NCBI GenBank assembly: GCA_000320545.1
Contig: ADNK01001009.1
Location: forward strand, 5,001-69,000
Source: Bigelowiella natans CCMP2755
Lineage: Eukaryota; Cercozoa; Chlorarachniophyceae
Direction of reading: 5' to 3'
DNA length: 64,000 nt
Each line of letters starts with the position of its first letter. Positions within the stretch are counted from its first letter, which is position 1. Below, one piece after another: positions 40,752 through 52,919 of this stretch. Below the pieces are notes generated by a model, which ran no database searches, was not told where the DNA came from, and was given only the letters and a program-made list of their open reading frames with translations. Position numbers and translations under genes: made by a program.

Positions 40752-41328
40752 CCAGAAGATAGACAACCGACATCCCAAAGGCAGTGTAGGTGTAGGTGAA
40801 GGCCAAGACTGCACAGAACCCGGAGGAGACGATTATCACGAAGCAAATGGCAGCTTCCGTCGGGATAGGCATGACAACTGATGATGAGAAAGTTACGATG
40901 TTCACTCGTACTGTTTCAGTTCGAATGGGAGATGGTGACCCCCATTTAGTTCTTCCTCATTTATTTTTAAATTCTTTCTACTCTTCTGATTATAATTCTA
41001 TTCAACGCACATGTGTCGACGAGCACGTAGGTCAAGGTGATGACTAGCCCCAGGTTGATCGCGATGTTCATCCACGCGGCAAGCATAAGTCCTTCCGGCG
41101 CCGTCTGCTGGATGATGGGAACCTCCACGAATAGGGCTGATAAGAAAACCAACATTAGAAGGCGAAAGGGGTCGCCGTCATAGTCTGCACGTCGTCTTGC
41201 TTACCACACGGCAGCGCCCAACTCGGGTTTATCCCCAACACGAGGAATGCCGTTATGAGTTTCCAGTCCCTATACCAAGCTCCATTCTCCTCCAACCCAC
41301 TCTTCGAGGTGGTCATGCCACCGGCCAT
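35567..41328 (-). CDS. SLC52-type riboflavin transporter
   Basis: A multi-pass membrane protein on the minus strand, split into many small exons. The start is firm: exon 41328-41205 gives MAGGMTTSKSGLEENGAW and a first span, joining in phase to exon 41136-~41012 with FVEVPIIQQTAPEGLMLAAW. This combination, a first helix followed by VELP and PEGW-like segments, is the N-terminal signature of SLC52 riboflavin transporters. Later exons add hydrophobic spans: VLAFTYTYTAFGMSVVYLL (about 40830-40750), MSIMGGMVGTFQ (40597-40562), YDPYLFATVRLGDVIF (about 40415-40370), ESWGIIMVVCLVNMHMW (38851-38797), GLLALVPGIVLAPMLR (37663-37617), AVIVTTAFCFARFNE (36775-36732) and EFLLSWAFVIGSQLR (36092-36050). The last exon ends GGGASSMPSS at 35567. 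Not all middle exons are resolved; introns hold CA, TA, GTT, GAG and CTA repeats. Confidence 0.7.
36658..36700. repeat. (CTC)n tract in transporter intron
   Basis: About 40 bases of CTC triplets next to a splice acceptor on the minus strand; one of several triplet tracts in this gene (also 37207-37241 GTT, 37256-37294 GAG, 39989-40026 CTA, 40176-40208 CTT). Confidence 0.9.
38230..38282. repeat. (TA)n microsatellite in transporter intron
   Basis: An almost pure TA tract, with similar tracts at 38739-38782 and 40699-40749 in the same gene. Confidence 0.95.
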
Positions 41329-41670
41329 CGTATCGCGTGTGCAACAGACGAGGGGACGGAGGAAGAAGGAGTGGTGTGACTACGCCGACTTTGAACCACT
41401 TCTCGTTGGATGGAAGAGAAATTTTTTAAAACAACTAAACCGCCGTTCGGCTGTGTCGCATCAGAAAACTCTCCGGGGATTTCTGACATCCTTGAAAGAA
41501 TAGAAAATTCTCGCCCAAACCATGTCATGCGTCAACCCGTCTGACGGTGAGTATCATGAAAAATGGATAGCATGTGCGCCTCTAGAAATCCGAAGAATGC
41601 CCTCTGTTTCTCCCATATGACTCCCACATGAGTATGTCGCCGGAATAAAAAAGGAGAGACCTCATCAGAT
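41329..41670. promoter_or_regulatory. Short divergent promoter region, transporter/oxygenase
   Basis: Only 342 bases separate the two start codons, so both promoters must lie here or overlap the genes. No TATA-like box is convincing. Confidence 0.5.
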
Positions 41671-42804
41671 ATGGCTTCCGAGAGGTTCTTTCTTCGCAAG
41701 GCTTTTCCCTTGCTGGGGGTCACTGTGGTCTTCATTTTGACATGGGTATGGTTATGGTCGGATTGGGTGATGAGATTCGGGATGATGATACTCTTGGGAG
41801 CTTACATGCTGTTGGTGCAGTGGATGCGTCGAGAGAGAATGCGCTTCCTTCAGAGAATCAAAGACCCTGTAAAGCTAGCCGCGGCCCTGGCTTGGGTTGA
41901 GTATCCCCTGATTTTTCACATCTCCCTTGAATTCGGTTTGTTCAAGACCTATGCTATTCCTTCCGTGTCCAAGATACTCGCTGAGACGGGCCAGTTTACA
42001 AAAAGTGTGAATTCTTGTTTGCGTCGCTACGATGACACAAACCTCATCATCAATGAGATGATCGCTCACGGTGATCTTGACCATCCAAGATCGTTGAGAG
42101 CCTTGAGGCGGCTTAATCATATTCACGGTCACTATCCCATCAAGAATGAAGATCACCTTTACACACTCTCCGTGTTTATCTGCGAACCGATCGCGTGGAC
42201 TGCCAAGTATGGCTACCGCGACTTGACCGTGCGCGAGAGAGATGCCGTCTTTAGCACGTGGGTTGAGATTGGATCACGAATGGGTATTGAAGGCATACCC
42301 AAAACGTACGAGGAGATGTTGGCATTTTATAAGGCCTACGAGAGTAAACACTTTCGATACAGCAAGAACAACCGAAAAGTGGCAGATGGGACCTTCGCGC
42401 TCTTACTGAAGGATGTGCCTCCACCACTTCGACCCTATGTGACGCCTTTAACATTTGCCCTGATGTCCCCACTACTACGAACGGCTATGGGGTATCAAGA
42501 CCCCTCCGAAGCCGTGGTGCTACTTGTGTCCACGGTGCTGATGTTGAGGAAGTCGTTTGTTAAGTACCTTCTACCACCCAGGCCATTTTGGCTCGAATCC
42601 TCACGTATCTCGAAGAATATTGGGGCGAATGGGAAGTATCACACACGTTACCATTTTTATGGCGAAGCGTATCCAGAGGGTTACCGAATTGAACATCTTG
42701 GACCTCCAAATATCGCCAAAACAGGGACATTGGCTTCGGTTTACGATACGAAATCGGGAAAGAAGAAGATTTTGGAAACTAAAACGGTATCTGAATTCAG
42801 ATAG
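41671..42804 (+). CDS. MpaB/rubber-oxygenase-like (DUF2236) membrane protein
   Basis: A single uninterrupted 377-codon exon. Residues about 11-29 and 34-52 form two membrane spans (LLGVTVVFILTWVWLW, MMILLGAYMLLVQWM), followed by a basic turn, as in fungal ER-bound MpaB. The body matches the DUF2236 family: CLRRYDDTNLIINEMIAHG, ALRRLNHIHGHYPIKNEDHL with the conserved His pair, and LSVFICEPIAW. The family includes MpaB, which cleaves a farnesyl side chain in mycophenolate synthesis, and bacterial latex-clearing oxygenases, which use a heme held by His. The true substrate here cannot be read from sequence. The absence of any intron is striking in this neighbourhood and may mean a retrocopied or transferred gene. 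The start is the first ATG and gives the expected membrane anchor. Confidence 0.85.
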   Translation: MASERFFLRKAFPLLGVTVVFILTWVWLWSDWVMRFGMMILLGAYMLLVQWMRRERMRFLQRIKDPVKLAAALAWVEYPLIFHISLEFGLFKTYAIPSVSKILAETGQFTKSVNSCLRRYDDTNLIINEMIAHGDLDHPRSLRALRRLNHIHGHYPIKNEDHLYTLSVFICEPIAWTAKYGYRDLTVRERDAVFSTWVEIGSRMGIEGIPKTYEEMLAFYKAYESKHFRYSKNNRKVADGTFALLLKDVPPPLRPYVTPLTFALMSPLLRTAMGYQDPSEAVVLLVSTVLMLRKSFVKYLLPPRPFWLESSRISKNIGANGKYHTRYHFYGEAYPEGYRIEHLGPPNIAKTGTLASVYDTKSGKKKILETKTVSEFR

Positions 42805-43666
42805 CCTCAAATTAAATTATGATATTGCTGAATGATGCGAGAAAAATGAACATTATGGAGAAAAAGAAGAAGTATGATAGGTAATTAACATATTACCATG
42901 TATGTATGCTAGTATGGCTCTCAACTGTCAAATCGAGTTCCACAGCCGATCATGACACGGAGCAAAGCAAAGTAAAAGATTGATTATCAAGCTCCCTTTG
43001 CATACAGCTGAATTGGACATGCTTTGTAGCAGAACTAGCGCAAGCTAGCTAGAGTGCTAGCTAGCTAGCCACTACGCGCTAGATTAGAGAATGCTGAAAT
43101 GTGGAGCAAGCGTCTAGCTAACTAGGGTGCCTGGCCTACAAATACCGTGGAAAATGAAATGTCTATGAGACGGGTGTAAAAAGTGATTAAATCTTTTCAA
43201 CTGTCATCCTGATGTAGCTCTGTCAAGAGTCTTTAGCTAGTTAGGCTCTTGACGTGCAAGATGCGTAGTGGCACAATTGGCTACAGCGGACACTGTGACA
43301 CACACATCTACATGCAGCAATGCCAGAATGATGGACGCTATTCTAGCATTGCGCGCGCTGCACACATGCGACGCATCCACACCCACACATTGAACAATGT
43401 CGCGGTTTAGTTCGATTGATGTCTTTAGATGTGCTTTGGGTAATGCAGCAGTTGCTCATGTGCCCAGTTACAATGTCTAGATGCATGTCCTATGTGTGCA
43501 TTTCATGGCAGTATTTCCTGGCGATTTGATGCTAATAATTTCTTGACTTTAAGTCACGCTGATCATAAATCGAAGCATAATTTTATCTTGACTTGCTCGT
43601 TCATAGCATGTCAGATGCTCTTTAACTACAATTTTTTAGTGAATAAGCTCTGATTTGAAAAATTGT
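42805..43666. other. Convergent 3' spacer
   Basis: Spacer between the 3' ends of the oxygenase and arrestin genes. It contains a cluster of CTAGCTAG words near 43037-43072, one reverse copy of the spacer repeat and GCGCGC/CACACA words. No gene is seen. Confidence 0.65.
43167..43232 (-). repeat. Dispersed spacer repeat, reverse copy
   Basis: Reads GAGACGGGTGTAAAAAG, then TTTTCAACTGTCATCCTGAT and GTAGCTCTG. It parallels the left terminus at 26460. Confidence 0.7.
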
Positions 43667-46600
43667 TTATTGTTCACCATCGGCTTGCTCCTTTGAAAAT
43701 AAATTCCAAATATGAGATGAGAGGATGACTCTATTGTTTCCATCAGGCTCTTTCAAAGATGCCTGAATTTTGGAAGTAAATAAGTCATAGGTTGAAGTGA
43801 AACTGTGTGAGCGATTTTCAGCGCGCAAGCTTTTCGGTCCGCGTTCCTGTAAATACTCCAATTAGCTTATTAATTTTATGTCATGCCTGATCAAATTGTT
43901 ATGAACCTCGTTGTTATGACGTCTTATTCCAGTTGTTGAAGAACTTCGCACAGGATTTCTATGTTCCTTCGACTTTGCTTTAATATCCTCTTCTTTATTT
44001 GTCTCCTCAGAGGCAACTACGGCTGTCTTGTAAGAAGGTGGAGAAGGCCCAGATCTCGAATCGACGTTTACTGAATTCCCCTGATAAAATCCCAAGTTCG
44101 ACATTATCAAAAAGTACTAGCTGTCTTAATTTGATAGTAAATTTCAGCTACCTCATTTCTTGACGAGCATTGGCTTGGTTTTTGAGGTGGAGGTTTGTAT
44201 TTAACTGAGCTATCCTTCCAAAATGTACTGCTTCTTCTTCTATGGCTCTTTCGTACTTTCTGGTTCGTTGAAACACTAGATCCAGCAGGCGGAGAAGATA
44301 GTATTTTAACCTGGAATCGAATATCAAATGCTTGCATGGTGGGATAAAAATTGCACTACTTGCTTTACCTCCGTAATCAAAGGTAGTGTTTCCATCTCTG
44401 CTGGTCCCACGGAAATAGATCTTTTTGTTTCGATTGGTATCGCTTCAACTAGTATAGGAACTGAATTCGACCTGACTACTATCGGCACTGAATGTGACCT
44501 CCCTACTATTGGCACAGGTTTTTTGTTCACATGGTTAGCCGCGGCTTGGCTTAACTCCGCGTCCACACTTTCCTTTTTCTAAGATGAAGAAAATTAAGTT
44601 TTGAAAAGTTACTTAAATACGTCATTGAGGACCTTTTTTTCAATTTGGTGAGCAATTTGAGCTAAGATATCATCGTATTCCTCACCCTGATGTAGTAGCA
44701 CATACTTGAATAAACTATGAGAGTTATGTATTTAGAAATCCACGATCACAAGAAAACAAAAATGAAGATTCGATAAACCTTTTCATTGTCATTTTTCATT
44801 GGAGCTTCCGCAACGACACAGAGTCTTGATTTCATTAGTTTAGCATCTAAGTTTTAGCTAAGTGTTAAATGATTCAAAAAGAATCTGGGAGATAGCTCAC
44901 CATCTTTAGTCTCGAAGCTTTCAGACTGTAATCTTGTCAGAGAACCTTCACTAATTCTTCCAGGTTCAGGTTCAGGTTCATAGCCCACCTCTTGTTTCTT
45001 GAATTTTTGAGTGCTCTTTTCGTCACTTTTATGAGCGTCTTCAGTTTTTCCCTCCTGTTCTTCGCTTCCAGATACATTCGTAGCATCTGGTATGGTTTCG
45101 CTTACTTTGGTCATCGCTACTTCATTGATAGAAAGGATTTTTACACTATCATGTTCTTCAACCAATGGTGTAGATATCTCCGCGCCATTACTAGCATCTT
45201 GCTTCCTTATTGGTTCATCCGGGGACTCATCATTGCCGAGAATCTCTTTGATCTCATCGAAGCTAAGGTTACGTTCCCTTGTGGATCCTGACATGTTACC
45301 TGCGATTTCTCCTTCGTGAATTAACTCTTCCGTGCGAGCGTCTGACTCTCTTTCCTCACTATTTATATCCTCTGTATTTGTGTTAAGCCAGGAAAAATCC
45401 TCCATCTCCCTGATTTCTTCCATCAGTAGATCACTTCGAGCTCGTGTCCTTCGTTTATCCTTAGAGACCTTTCCATTGGGTTCTTGGTCCTCAGGATATT
45501 CCAGTGAGTCCAACCTTGGTAGAGAACCACTTCGTGACATTTCCCTAATTACTTCTTGCTCAACGTCTTCCTGTAGTTCCTTCGCCTTTCTTTCTTTCTC
45601 CTGCTCAATTTGATCCCTAGTTGGTTCTTCTATTTCTTTGCTTTTGGAAGCTATGACATCATTGTGCTTATGATCGCTATCTTCTTTCGTCGTTTCTTCC
45701 ACTTGTAACTCATTTTTCTCCAGCGTTGATCTTTCTTTCTGTTTTATAAGTTTTTCCACCCAAGCATTGTGTCTTGCATCGACTTCCTTCTCAGATTTTT
45801 TTGCTTCGGGAATTTTTTCATTATCTCTCTTTTGTGAAGGTGGCTTTTCTCCGTCTTGATTACCAGGTTCTGGTGTTTTCGTTCTCTGTAAAGTTGATTG
45901 CTCCTCATGGTCTTCTGGTTTGTACGTTTTAGAGACTGAAGGGGATTCACGCTCCTCTTCCTCATGAAGTTTTTTCCTTATCTTACTTAGAATCCCTTCT
46001 TTACTAATTGGTGTTGGGGACTTCTTTATTTCTTTTTGCTTCTTTACTTTCTGTTTGGATTTTTGGCGTAGAATGATCTCGTGTCCATTGCTGAGCCTTC
46101 TACTTCGCTTTGTTCTATCAGGCTGCCTATTAGGGCTTCCATGGGTATGTTTACCTCTATTTGTCTCCTTCACATCTCTAAGAGGAACCTCAGAATGTTC
46201 TGGAATAGGTGAATCTACTTTCTGTTCTCCAGGTCCTACAACTACCTTCAACTCTGCAGGGTTATCGAGAGGATTTTCTACTTGCATCCCCAAATTAGTC
46301 CTAAACTTGACCTAAAAGATAAAATTACAAAGGTTGTATAAATTTATTAAATATGAATGAAAATGGACCGACAAAGCCAGATTTATACCTCTTGATCATA
46401 GGCTCCCTTCTTTTCCCTATAATCTTCGGGCGAATAATCTTCGAACCCACCGACAATCGTTAATGGGAACATAATTCTTGGTGCCGGAGTCATGGGAATA
46501 TCAAGGCAGACAGTAATCGCATGTTCTACTGAGATAGTTTTACTACTCAGAGCCGGAATGGCGAAATCAAGCGGAAAATCCAAAAGTAGGATACGATTTT

Positions 46601-48426
46601 TCTTTCCATTAGCATTTTGAGCGGAGCCTACATCTCTGCATAGAGCAAGGTTATCTCTAAAGTATAGTTTCCTTTTCATGAAATAGACTGTTTGAAGCAG
46701 CAGAATTGTAACGGAGCGCACCATGAAGTCAGTGTAATTTTCGATACTAAGGTGGAGAGGAACCACCATTCGCCTTTCATCTTTAGCAAACAGGGATCTC
46801 CCCAGTTTAGCCTTTATACCTGCGTAACCAGATACGAAGCAACCCATTTTCTTCACTAATACCTTGTCACTCTCTTCAACGTATTGCAATTTCTGCTTCA
46901 AGACTTTGCTAGTATTAGGTTTCACTCTAGGAGACAAGACGGTCACCCTTGCCTCTGTTTTGAGGTTTTGTTCTTGTGGCTGAAAAACTGTTGCCCTGAT
47001 ACGATAGTCTATCCAGCATCCCTCTTTCTTGGTTCCATATGACATTGTTGGAGGACTGGTCTCTGGTATTTGAAATGAAAATTTTAGCTGTTCTTCCTGC
47101 ATTTCTTCAACCTTAGAATTCCAAAAACTTCTTTTGAATGGTTTGGACGTTTGGGAGAGAATCTTTTTAATAACATGAACAGGTTCCTTGCCGTTCTGAG
47201 AGCTTCGTCCATGTTCAAGTCCTATAAATGCAACTTCCACGCGTCGAATCTGATCAAACGAAAAATGTGTCATTAACATTGAAATTTTTACATGGGAAAT
47301 TGTTTATAAGATAGGCACCTTCGTTTGATCTCGAACATTAAGAACAACATTCCCAGATACTGGATCCCCCGGAACACATTTATCTAAGTCTAAAACTATT
47401 CTAACATCGATTCTAGAATTCGCCCTACGTGATTCTCCGTATTCCTGAACAATCTGGTCCTCGGGATTTCTTGGTGTTGGGGGCGGTTGAAAAGTAGGAA
47501 CAGCATGAAATACTTGTTTCCCATCAAATTTAAGTATCACTTGATTCGTCCTAGGTGGTGTCCCCTGGGAAATTGCAATACGATAGTAGAATTATGATGA
47601 GAGAAAAGGCAGAAGAGTAGTATTTGTATCATACTTTGGATTGAGCCCCGCGACCTCTTAAGGAAGACATTAAACTTTTCGTTCTACGAGTCGAACTGAG
47701 ACTACGATCACGTACGTCATTACGCTGGTCTAGAGATAGATTTCTTCGGCTAAGCCTTCGAACTCCACTGTACTCCTTTCTAATTGATGACCTTGATATA
47801 CTTCTACTTCTTGTATACCCAGCAGGTCTTTCCATGGGTAAAGGGTCAGGGTTATCAATGTCATCGCTGTGTATAGAGTCGATGGTCTCTTTTCTTTCAG
47901 TATCGTCTTTGGATATCATCAAGGCTCGATTCGGACTCTCGCGTTTTCCCTTTATATTGAGTAAATTTAATAAGTTTTTCAATCAATATAATGGATAATA
48001 TTAACAGAAAATAATCTGTGGATACAGTACCCTAGCTGAGTATATAGAATTAATAGGAAGTCCATGAAGATCTTCGTCGCCTAACGAGAGCGCACCGGGT
48101 TTCTTTGGAAGTGGTCTTTCAGGAGTGAGCCTCGGTTTCGATTTTTTTGGCATTGTTCCTTTACGGAACGCTATACTGAAGGCTTGGTCTTCTGAATCTG
48201 TTTCAGCTGCGCCAAACTTACCTTTGGTACCGTTGGTGGTATCAGAGACATTTTTCATTCCTTTTTCATCATTGGCATGATCATCTCTGCCACCACCTAA
48301 ATTGACATTAGGTTTTTCGCCACCCACTTCTTCCTCATCGGAAGAGGATGAGGCTCCGACCACGGTTTTGATGTCGGCAGCCTCATCGTATCTAGGTGGC
48401 GGGCGGGAGCCAAGATCCTCGTCCAT
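43667..48426 (-). CDS. Large alpha-arrestin-domain protein
   Basis: Eleven exons give about 1,343 residues: 48426-48031, 47949-47635, 47564-47319, 47249-46389, 46311-44901, 44804-44779, 44686-44633, 44578-44369, 44310-44152, 44080-43907 and 43846-43667. After an acidic/proline-rich head and an RS-rich exon, about 360 residues carry an arrestin fold: LDLDKCVPGDPVSGNVVLNV, RVEVAFIGLEH, LKFSFQIP, and the C-domain strands LHLSIENYTDFMVRSV and KTISVEHAITVCLDIP. Such proteins usually act as cargo or ubiquitin-ligase adaptors. A 470-codon exon of charged, mostly disordered sequence follows, with Glu/Lys heptads (RDQIEQEKERKAKELQEDVE). Exon 8 has a local repeat, VPIVGRSHS / VPIVVRSNS / VPILVEAIP. No PPxY motif is obvious. 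Introns are short (about 50-90 bases) and free of repeats. It shares a 317-base divergent spacer with the U-box gene. Confidence 0.88.
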
Positions 48427-48743
48427 TCGGACAGTGGTTTTTGCCGCAGGAAGCGCTTGATAAACTCATAGGAAAAATCAGCGCAAAAAAAAAACTTCCC
48501 GACGCCGAATATCTGATAAGATTGGTGCGAATTCATGTCGAGCGAGGTTATCGCCCTCGATTTCCAGCAATCGCACACCCGCTTTATTATCAGTCGACAC
48601 GCGCGAACGTGGGTTGGTGTTGCCGTTTGATGGGGCCATTCGTGCGACAATGTTTTTGCCATGGCGTTGGTTGGAAACCGCATGTGTTTGTTTTTAATGA
48701 GGAAAAGGGGAAGAGGGGGAAGAGTTTCCCATCCTGGAAACAC
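48427..48743. promoter_or_regulatory. Divergent promoter region, arrestin/U-box gene
   Basis: 317 bases between two start codons. A plus-strand frame stays open through it in phase with the U-box gene, but the ATG at 48744 gives the better start. Confidence 0.5.
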
Positions 48744-49866
48744 ATGGCGGATCAGCAGTGTGTCATTGCAAAGTTGCATGACCTGTACTTCAAGGTTATC
48801 GTGACATGTTCACTTAAATGAGTAGCGGTTCTAACCGAAGTCTTCGTAAGATGTGATCAAAGCATTTATTGATGCGCAGCTCGAACATCTTGCTGAATGC
48901 TTGGAGGCAAAGAGCCTGGGTCTATTCAATCAAGCAAACATTCTACTTAAGAAAGCCAAAGATTTCAAGCAGAAAAGTGTCACACTACGAGAGGAAAGCA
49001 CAGTACTATGCAAGGTAGGTAACAGGAATCTTACCAAAATTATTATATACTTAATGAGTGTACTACAGCTTGTTCAGCGGATACGAATTGGAAGTGATGA
49101 TAAAGAGGCGGCAAGTGACGTCACAGACGAAATTGATACAATTCCAACTGACGAAATTGACACAGTTCCAATAGAGTTCAAATGTCCTATTTCCGGTGAG
49201 GTGATGAAAAACCCCAGTGTTAATGTAGTCGGGCAGACTTACGATATGGCCTCAATCAAAGAATGGTATTCGCGTGGGAATCTAACAGATCCCCTGACTG
49301 GCAAGCTGGTTAAAAGTACTAAAATCTTTCCTAATTTAGCGCTCAAATCCCAAATTTTACGATGGCACCGAGAAGTTAGATATAAAATTTCGAAGACTCC
49401 CAAAATTGATAAAGTCTCCAAATCATTAAATTATTCATCATCTATCGGGACAATACTTAGATCAAAAAGAAGGACAGAGTGTTCGAAAGAAGTCAATATA
49501 CCTGAGGATGTCCGGATAAATGATAAGCGTCCCAAGAGTGAAAAGCATCCTTGTGCATTAAAAAACAGGGACACAATATCTGACAGACGTAACGATCTTC
49601 AGTTACAATCCCAATTTGATCGGGAGATTCTTGCAATGGGAACGTCCCCTCAATTTTCTCAATCTTTGGTTGTTCAGGAGAAATACGATTCTGAAACGAA
49701 ATTGGTTGCACATGTGAATGGAATTCACCGTCGTAAACAACCTTCTGAGAGCATAAAATGTGAATTGTGTGGCGTAACTTTTTCAGATGCTGTGGATTAT
49801 CGATATCACAAAGCTCTTGATCATTTTGATTGTCTAAATATTAGTAGTGATGATGGTGGTGAATGA
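48744..49866 (+). CDS. U-box protein with C-terminal C2H2 zinc finger
   Basis: Three exons (48744-48807, 48851-49014, 49069-49866) give 341 residues. Residues about 20-75 form a charged helical region (AFIDAQLEHLAECLEAKSLG). A U-box follows at about 110-175: FKCPISGEVMKNPSVNVVG, YDMASIKEWYS, DPLTGK and FPNLALKSQI, the standard order for E2-binding ubiquitin ligases. The C-terminal 35 residues contain one C2H2 finger, KCELCGVTFSDAVDYRYHKALDH. The linker between them is basic. The second intron (49015-49068) is exactly 54 bases and stop-free in frame, so its retention would add 18 residues. The 43-base first intron is inferred from phase and needs transcript support. Likely a nuclear E3 ligase, substrate unknown. 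Confidence 0.82.
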
Positions 49867-50606
49867 AATTTACAATGCTCTCAATGGCGTTTTGCACAGT
49901 TTTAATTTAAGCAGAGTCATCAACGGTAATTGGCTGGAGATAAACATCTGCGCATGTTGACAAAAAATCATACTCTGCATGCCACACATGAATAGATGAG
50001 CGAGGAGAGCATAACAAACCAGTTCAGTAGTCAATGCATGCAAGCATGCATTCACAACACGCTGATGACATGCAAAACAGCGCAACCATGTGCCCATGCC
50101 CACATGCTAGCTAATTAGCAGCCTAGCTAGCTAGGTCGCCGCGGAGCATCATTCATTTCGCTGTCATTTGGCACTGCTAGCTAGCTAGACTGCTAGACCA
50201 GTCTTCTTCACCACTTCTAGACTTGCTAGCTTGTTCAACATCTTAGCTATTTGAGCAGATGATTTCTTCACTCTGAGCGCCAAGCGATGCTTGCTAGCTA
50301 GCTAGCTTGATCAACTTACAATGAAATGAACCCATGACAGCATGCTAGCATGCTGCATTCCAAAAGCAAAAGGGTTCTTGACATCATTTAGATTGTATTC
50401 AAGAAGAGAGGTCTAGCTATTCTAGTATTACCACATGAGGGGTTGTGCATAGTTCTGTACATCAATAGCGTTAATCCACACAAGCTATCACGCATGCGAT
50501 CTCGCTCTTGCACTAAATACTCTTTGAATTATACGATTCTAGCTGTATCTCATTTGGGCCTATCCCTTCCTACACCACATCATTTCTTCGCTTGATACGA
50601 CCGCCA
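49867..50606. other. Convergent 3' spacer with CTAGCTAG clusters
   Basis: No gene. GCTAGCTAGC-type palindromes occur at about 50105-50133, 50180-50196 and 50291-50310, together with TGCATGCAAGCATGCA at 50035-50051. Confidence 0.7.
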
Positions 50607-50957
50607 CTACTTTTTGGTTCGCTTCTTTGATGAAGACGACACTTTCTTTTCGTATTTATTGCTACATTCGCTTAGCGATAACGCCACAGCCTGAAGCAAG
50701 CATGCAGCAGCAGCAGCAGCAGCAGCAGTAGGAGAAACAACATCCGTTAAACCAATCAGGCAATTACAATACACAGACAAACAAATCGCGCCCGCCCATA
50801 ACACACACACACACACACACACACACATATCAATAACAGCCAAACAATGTTTTTCCAGATATAACATACCATCATAAGGTCTTCTTGTTCATCGTACTCG
50901 TGAGTGAGGCTCATAGACTCTGCGGTGGGAGAATCAGCAGAAACGGGGCTTTTATAT

Positions 50958-50998
<41 letters not shown>

Positions 50999-51583
50999 TC
51001 TTCTCTCCCTCTTTTGCCTCCCTTCATATTGGCGCCCACTCTGCCGATGATTCGTTCCTCATACTTTTCTACTCCCTACGAATCCCAACAAAACCAGAAG
51101 ACGAAATAGAACTTCCTTTCTTCTACAGCACTGCACTACCCAAAACGCTAACCAATCAATCAATCAATCAATCGAAATCAATTATCCCACCAGGATGCTC
51201 ATCGACCAGCATACTGCTCGATGGAGAGCGCAGCATAACATCCTCCTCAACCGAGCCGCCACTCGGCACGGCGTTCTTCGTTCCGCCCTCCCTCGACCAC
51301 TTAGCAATCTGTAGGTAATGAGAAAGCAACGATAAAGAAACAGAGGGTGGTTGTTCAAATGAGGTCATGCGAGGGCAATGCCTCATTAAGAGGCTTCTAC
51401 ATAGTGGTAGTAGTGTTAGTGGTAGTGGCAGCACAGCTATGTACCTAATTTCGGGTATGTACACATGACCTTTCCAATACATGCATGTATGCAAAACTAG
51501 CATGTTGGATGCGCATATCATCACTTATTATCTTACACGTGCACGCATAAACTCCTCCTCCCCCCCCCCCCCCCTCCCCCCCT

Positions 51584-51614
<31 letters not shown>

Positions 51615-52885
51615 AACAAAAATCAGACAGAAAGACAGATAGAATGTTGTTACATCATAGGAGTGTAGTGTGAGATTAGTCACCCTTAGTGCTGATGCAC
51701 GTGCTGCCGTGCGTCGCTTTCGGCCCTGACACTTCCGACAACGGACGATACTATGTGAATTCACAGTGCCGCACGAATCGCACTTCCACGACACCCTGTG
51801 CTCTTCCCTCTGCATGTTCCAAGGCGTTTCAGGCACTACTACGCGGGGGTTGTACTGATTGTGCTGGTGAATCTTCTTTCGTGATGATGATGATGATGAA
51901 GCAGCAGCGGCGGCTGCTGCTGATGACGATAGTGCTGCGGCGACGGCCGTGCTAGCACCAACCCTTATGGCGTTTTTGTTCTTGTTGGACTTCTCGTCAT
52001 GGGAGAGGCTGCTGATGGAATTGCTGTTCTTTCTAGCGGGAGCTCCACCGGCAGCAGCAACGGTGTCCTTTTCGTCATGCGGGCTGCCGACGCTACCTCT
52101 TCCTCTCTTCCGGCTGTCGCTACTGCTGCTTTTTTTCTTGAGGGGATTTTTGCTGTACGCGATGGTCGTCATCTCCTTCTTCGTGCTCCCCTGTTCGTCG
52201 GCGTTCGATGGGGAATGATGGTGTTTCACTGAGGCGCTTCTTGGTGAGCAACCCCTCTTCCTTCTCCTGGCTGACTTGCTGCTACTACGACGGGCTTTCC
52301 TGCTATTGCTGCTGCTGCTGCTGCTATTGCCCGACGTCTGCCGCTGCCCATTCCCTACCCTACCCCCCCCTTTGGGCGTGGATCTTCTTTTCCTCGATGG
52401 ATGTCTAGAACTAGGGTCAGCATCAGCTTTATCTCCGCCCTCCTCCTCCTCCTCCTCCTCCTGCTTTTCTTCCTCCGCCTCCTCTTTGTAGTCTTCGTCG
52501 CTGTCGCTGTCACCCTCACCATCTACACTCATTCTTGTCTTTCTTTTCCTCGATCGGCCCCTGCCCCTCCTCCTGTTTGAGCCTCCGCTGCCTTTCGCAT
52601 CGTCGCAAGCACTGGCGTCTTGGGGAAGCTGCTGCTGCCGATTCCTGGAAGCTGCTGGTTTATGTCCGTTTGCTGCTGCCGATGATCGAATGGTTTGAGC
52701 TCCGTTGCTATCAATGTCGTCGTCTTTGATAGCAGTGACGTGCGACTGCTCACTCTGCTGCAGCTGCTGCTGTTTTTTTTTTATTCTCGTTAGTTTCTGA
52801 ATGACATCCTTCATAGAGGGACGCTGCGAGGGCGTTTGTTGCCAGCAGAGCTCTACGATGCCTTTCAAGGACGACAGCGCTTCTG

Positions 52886-52919
<34 letters not shown>

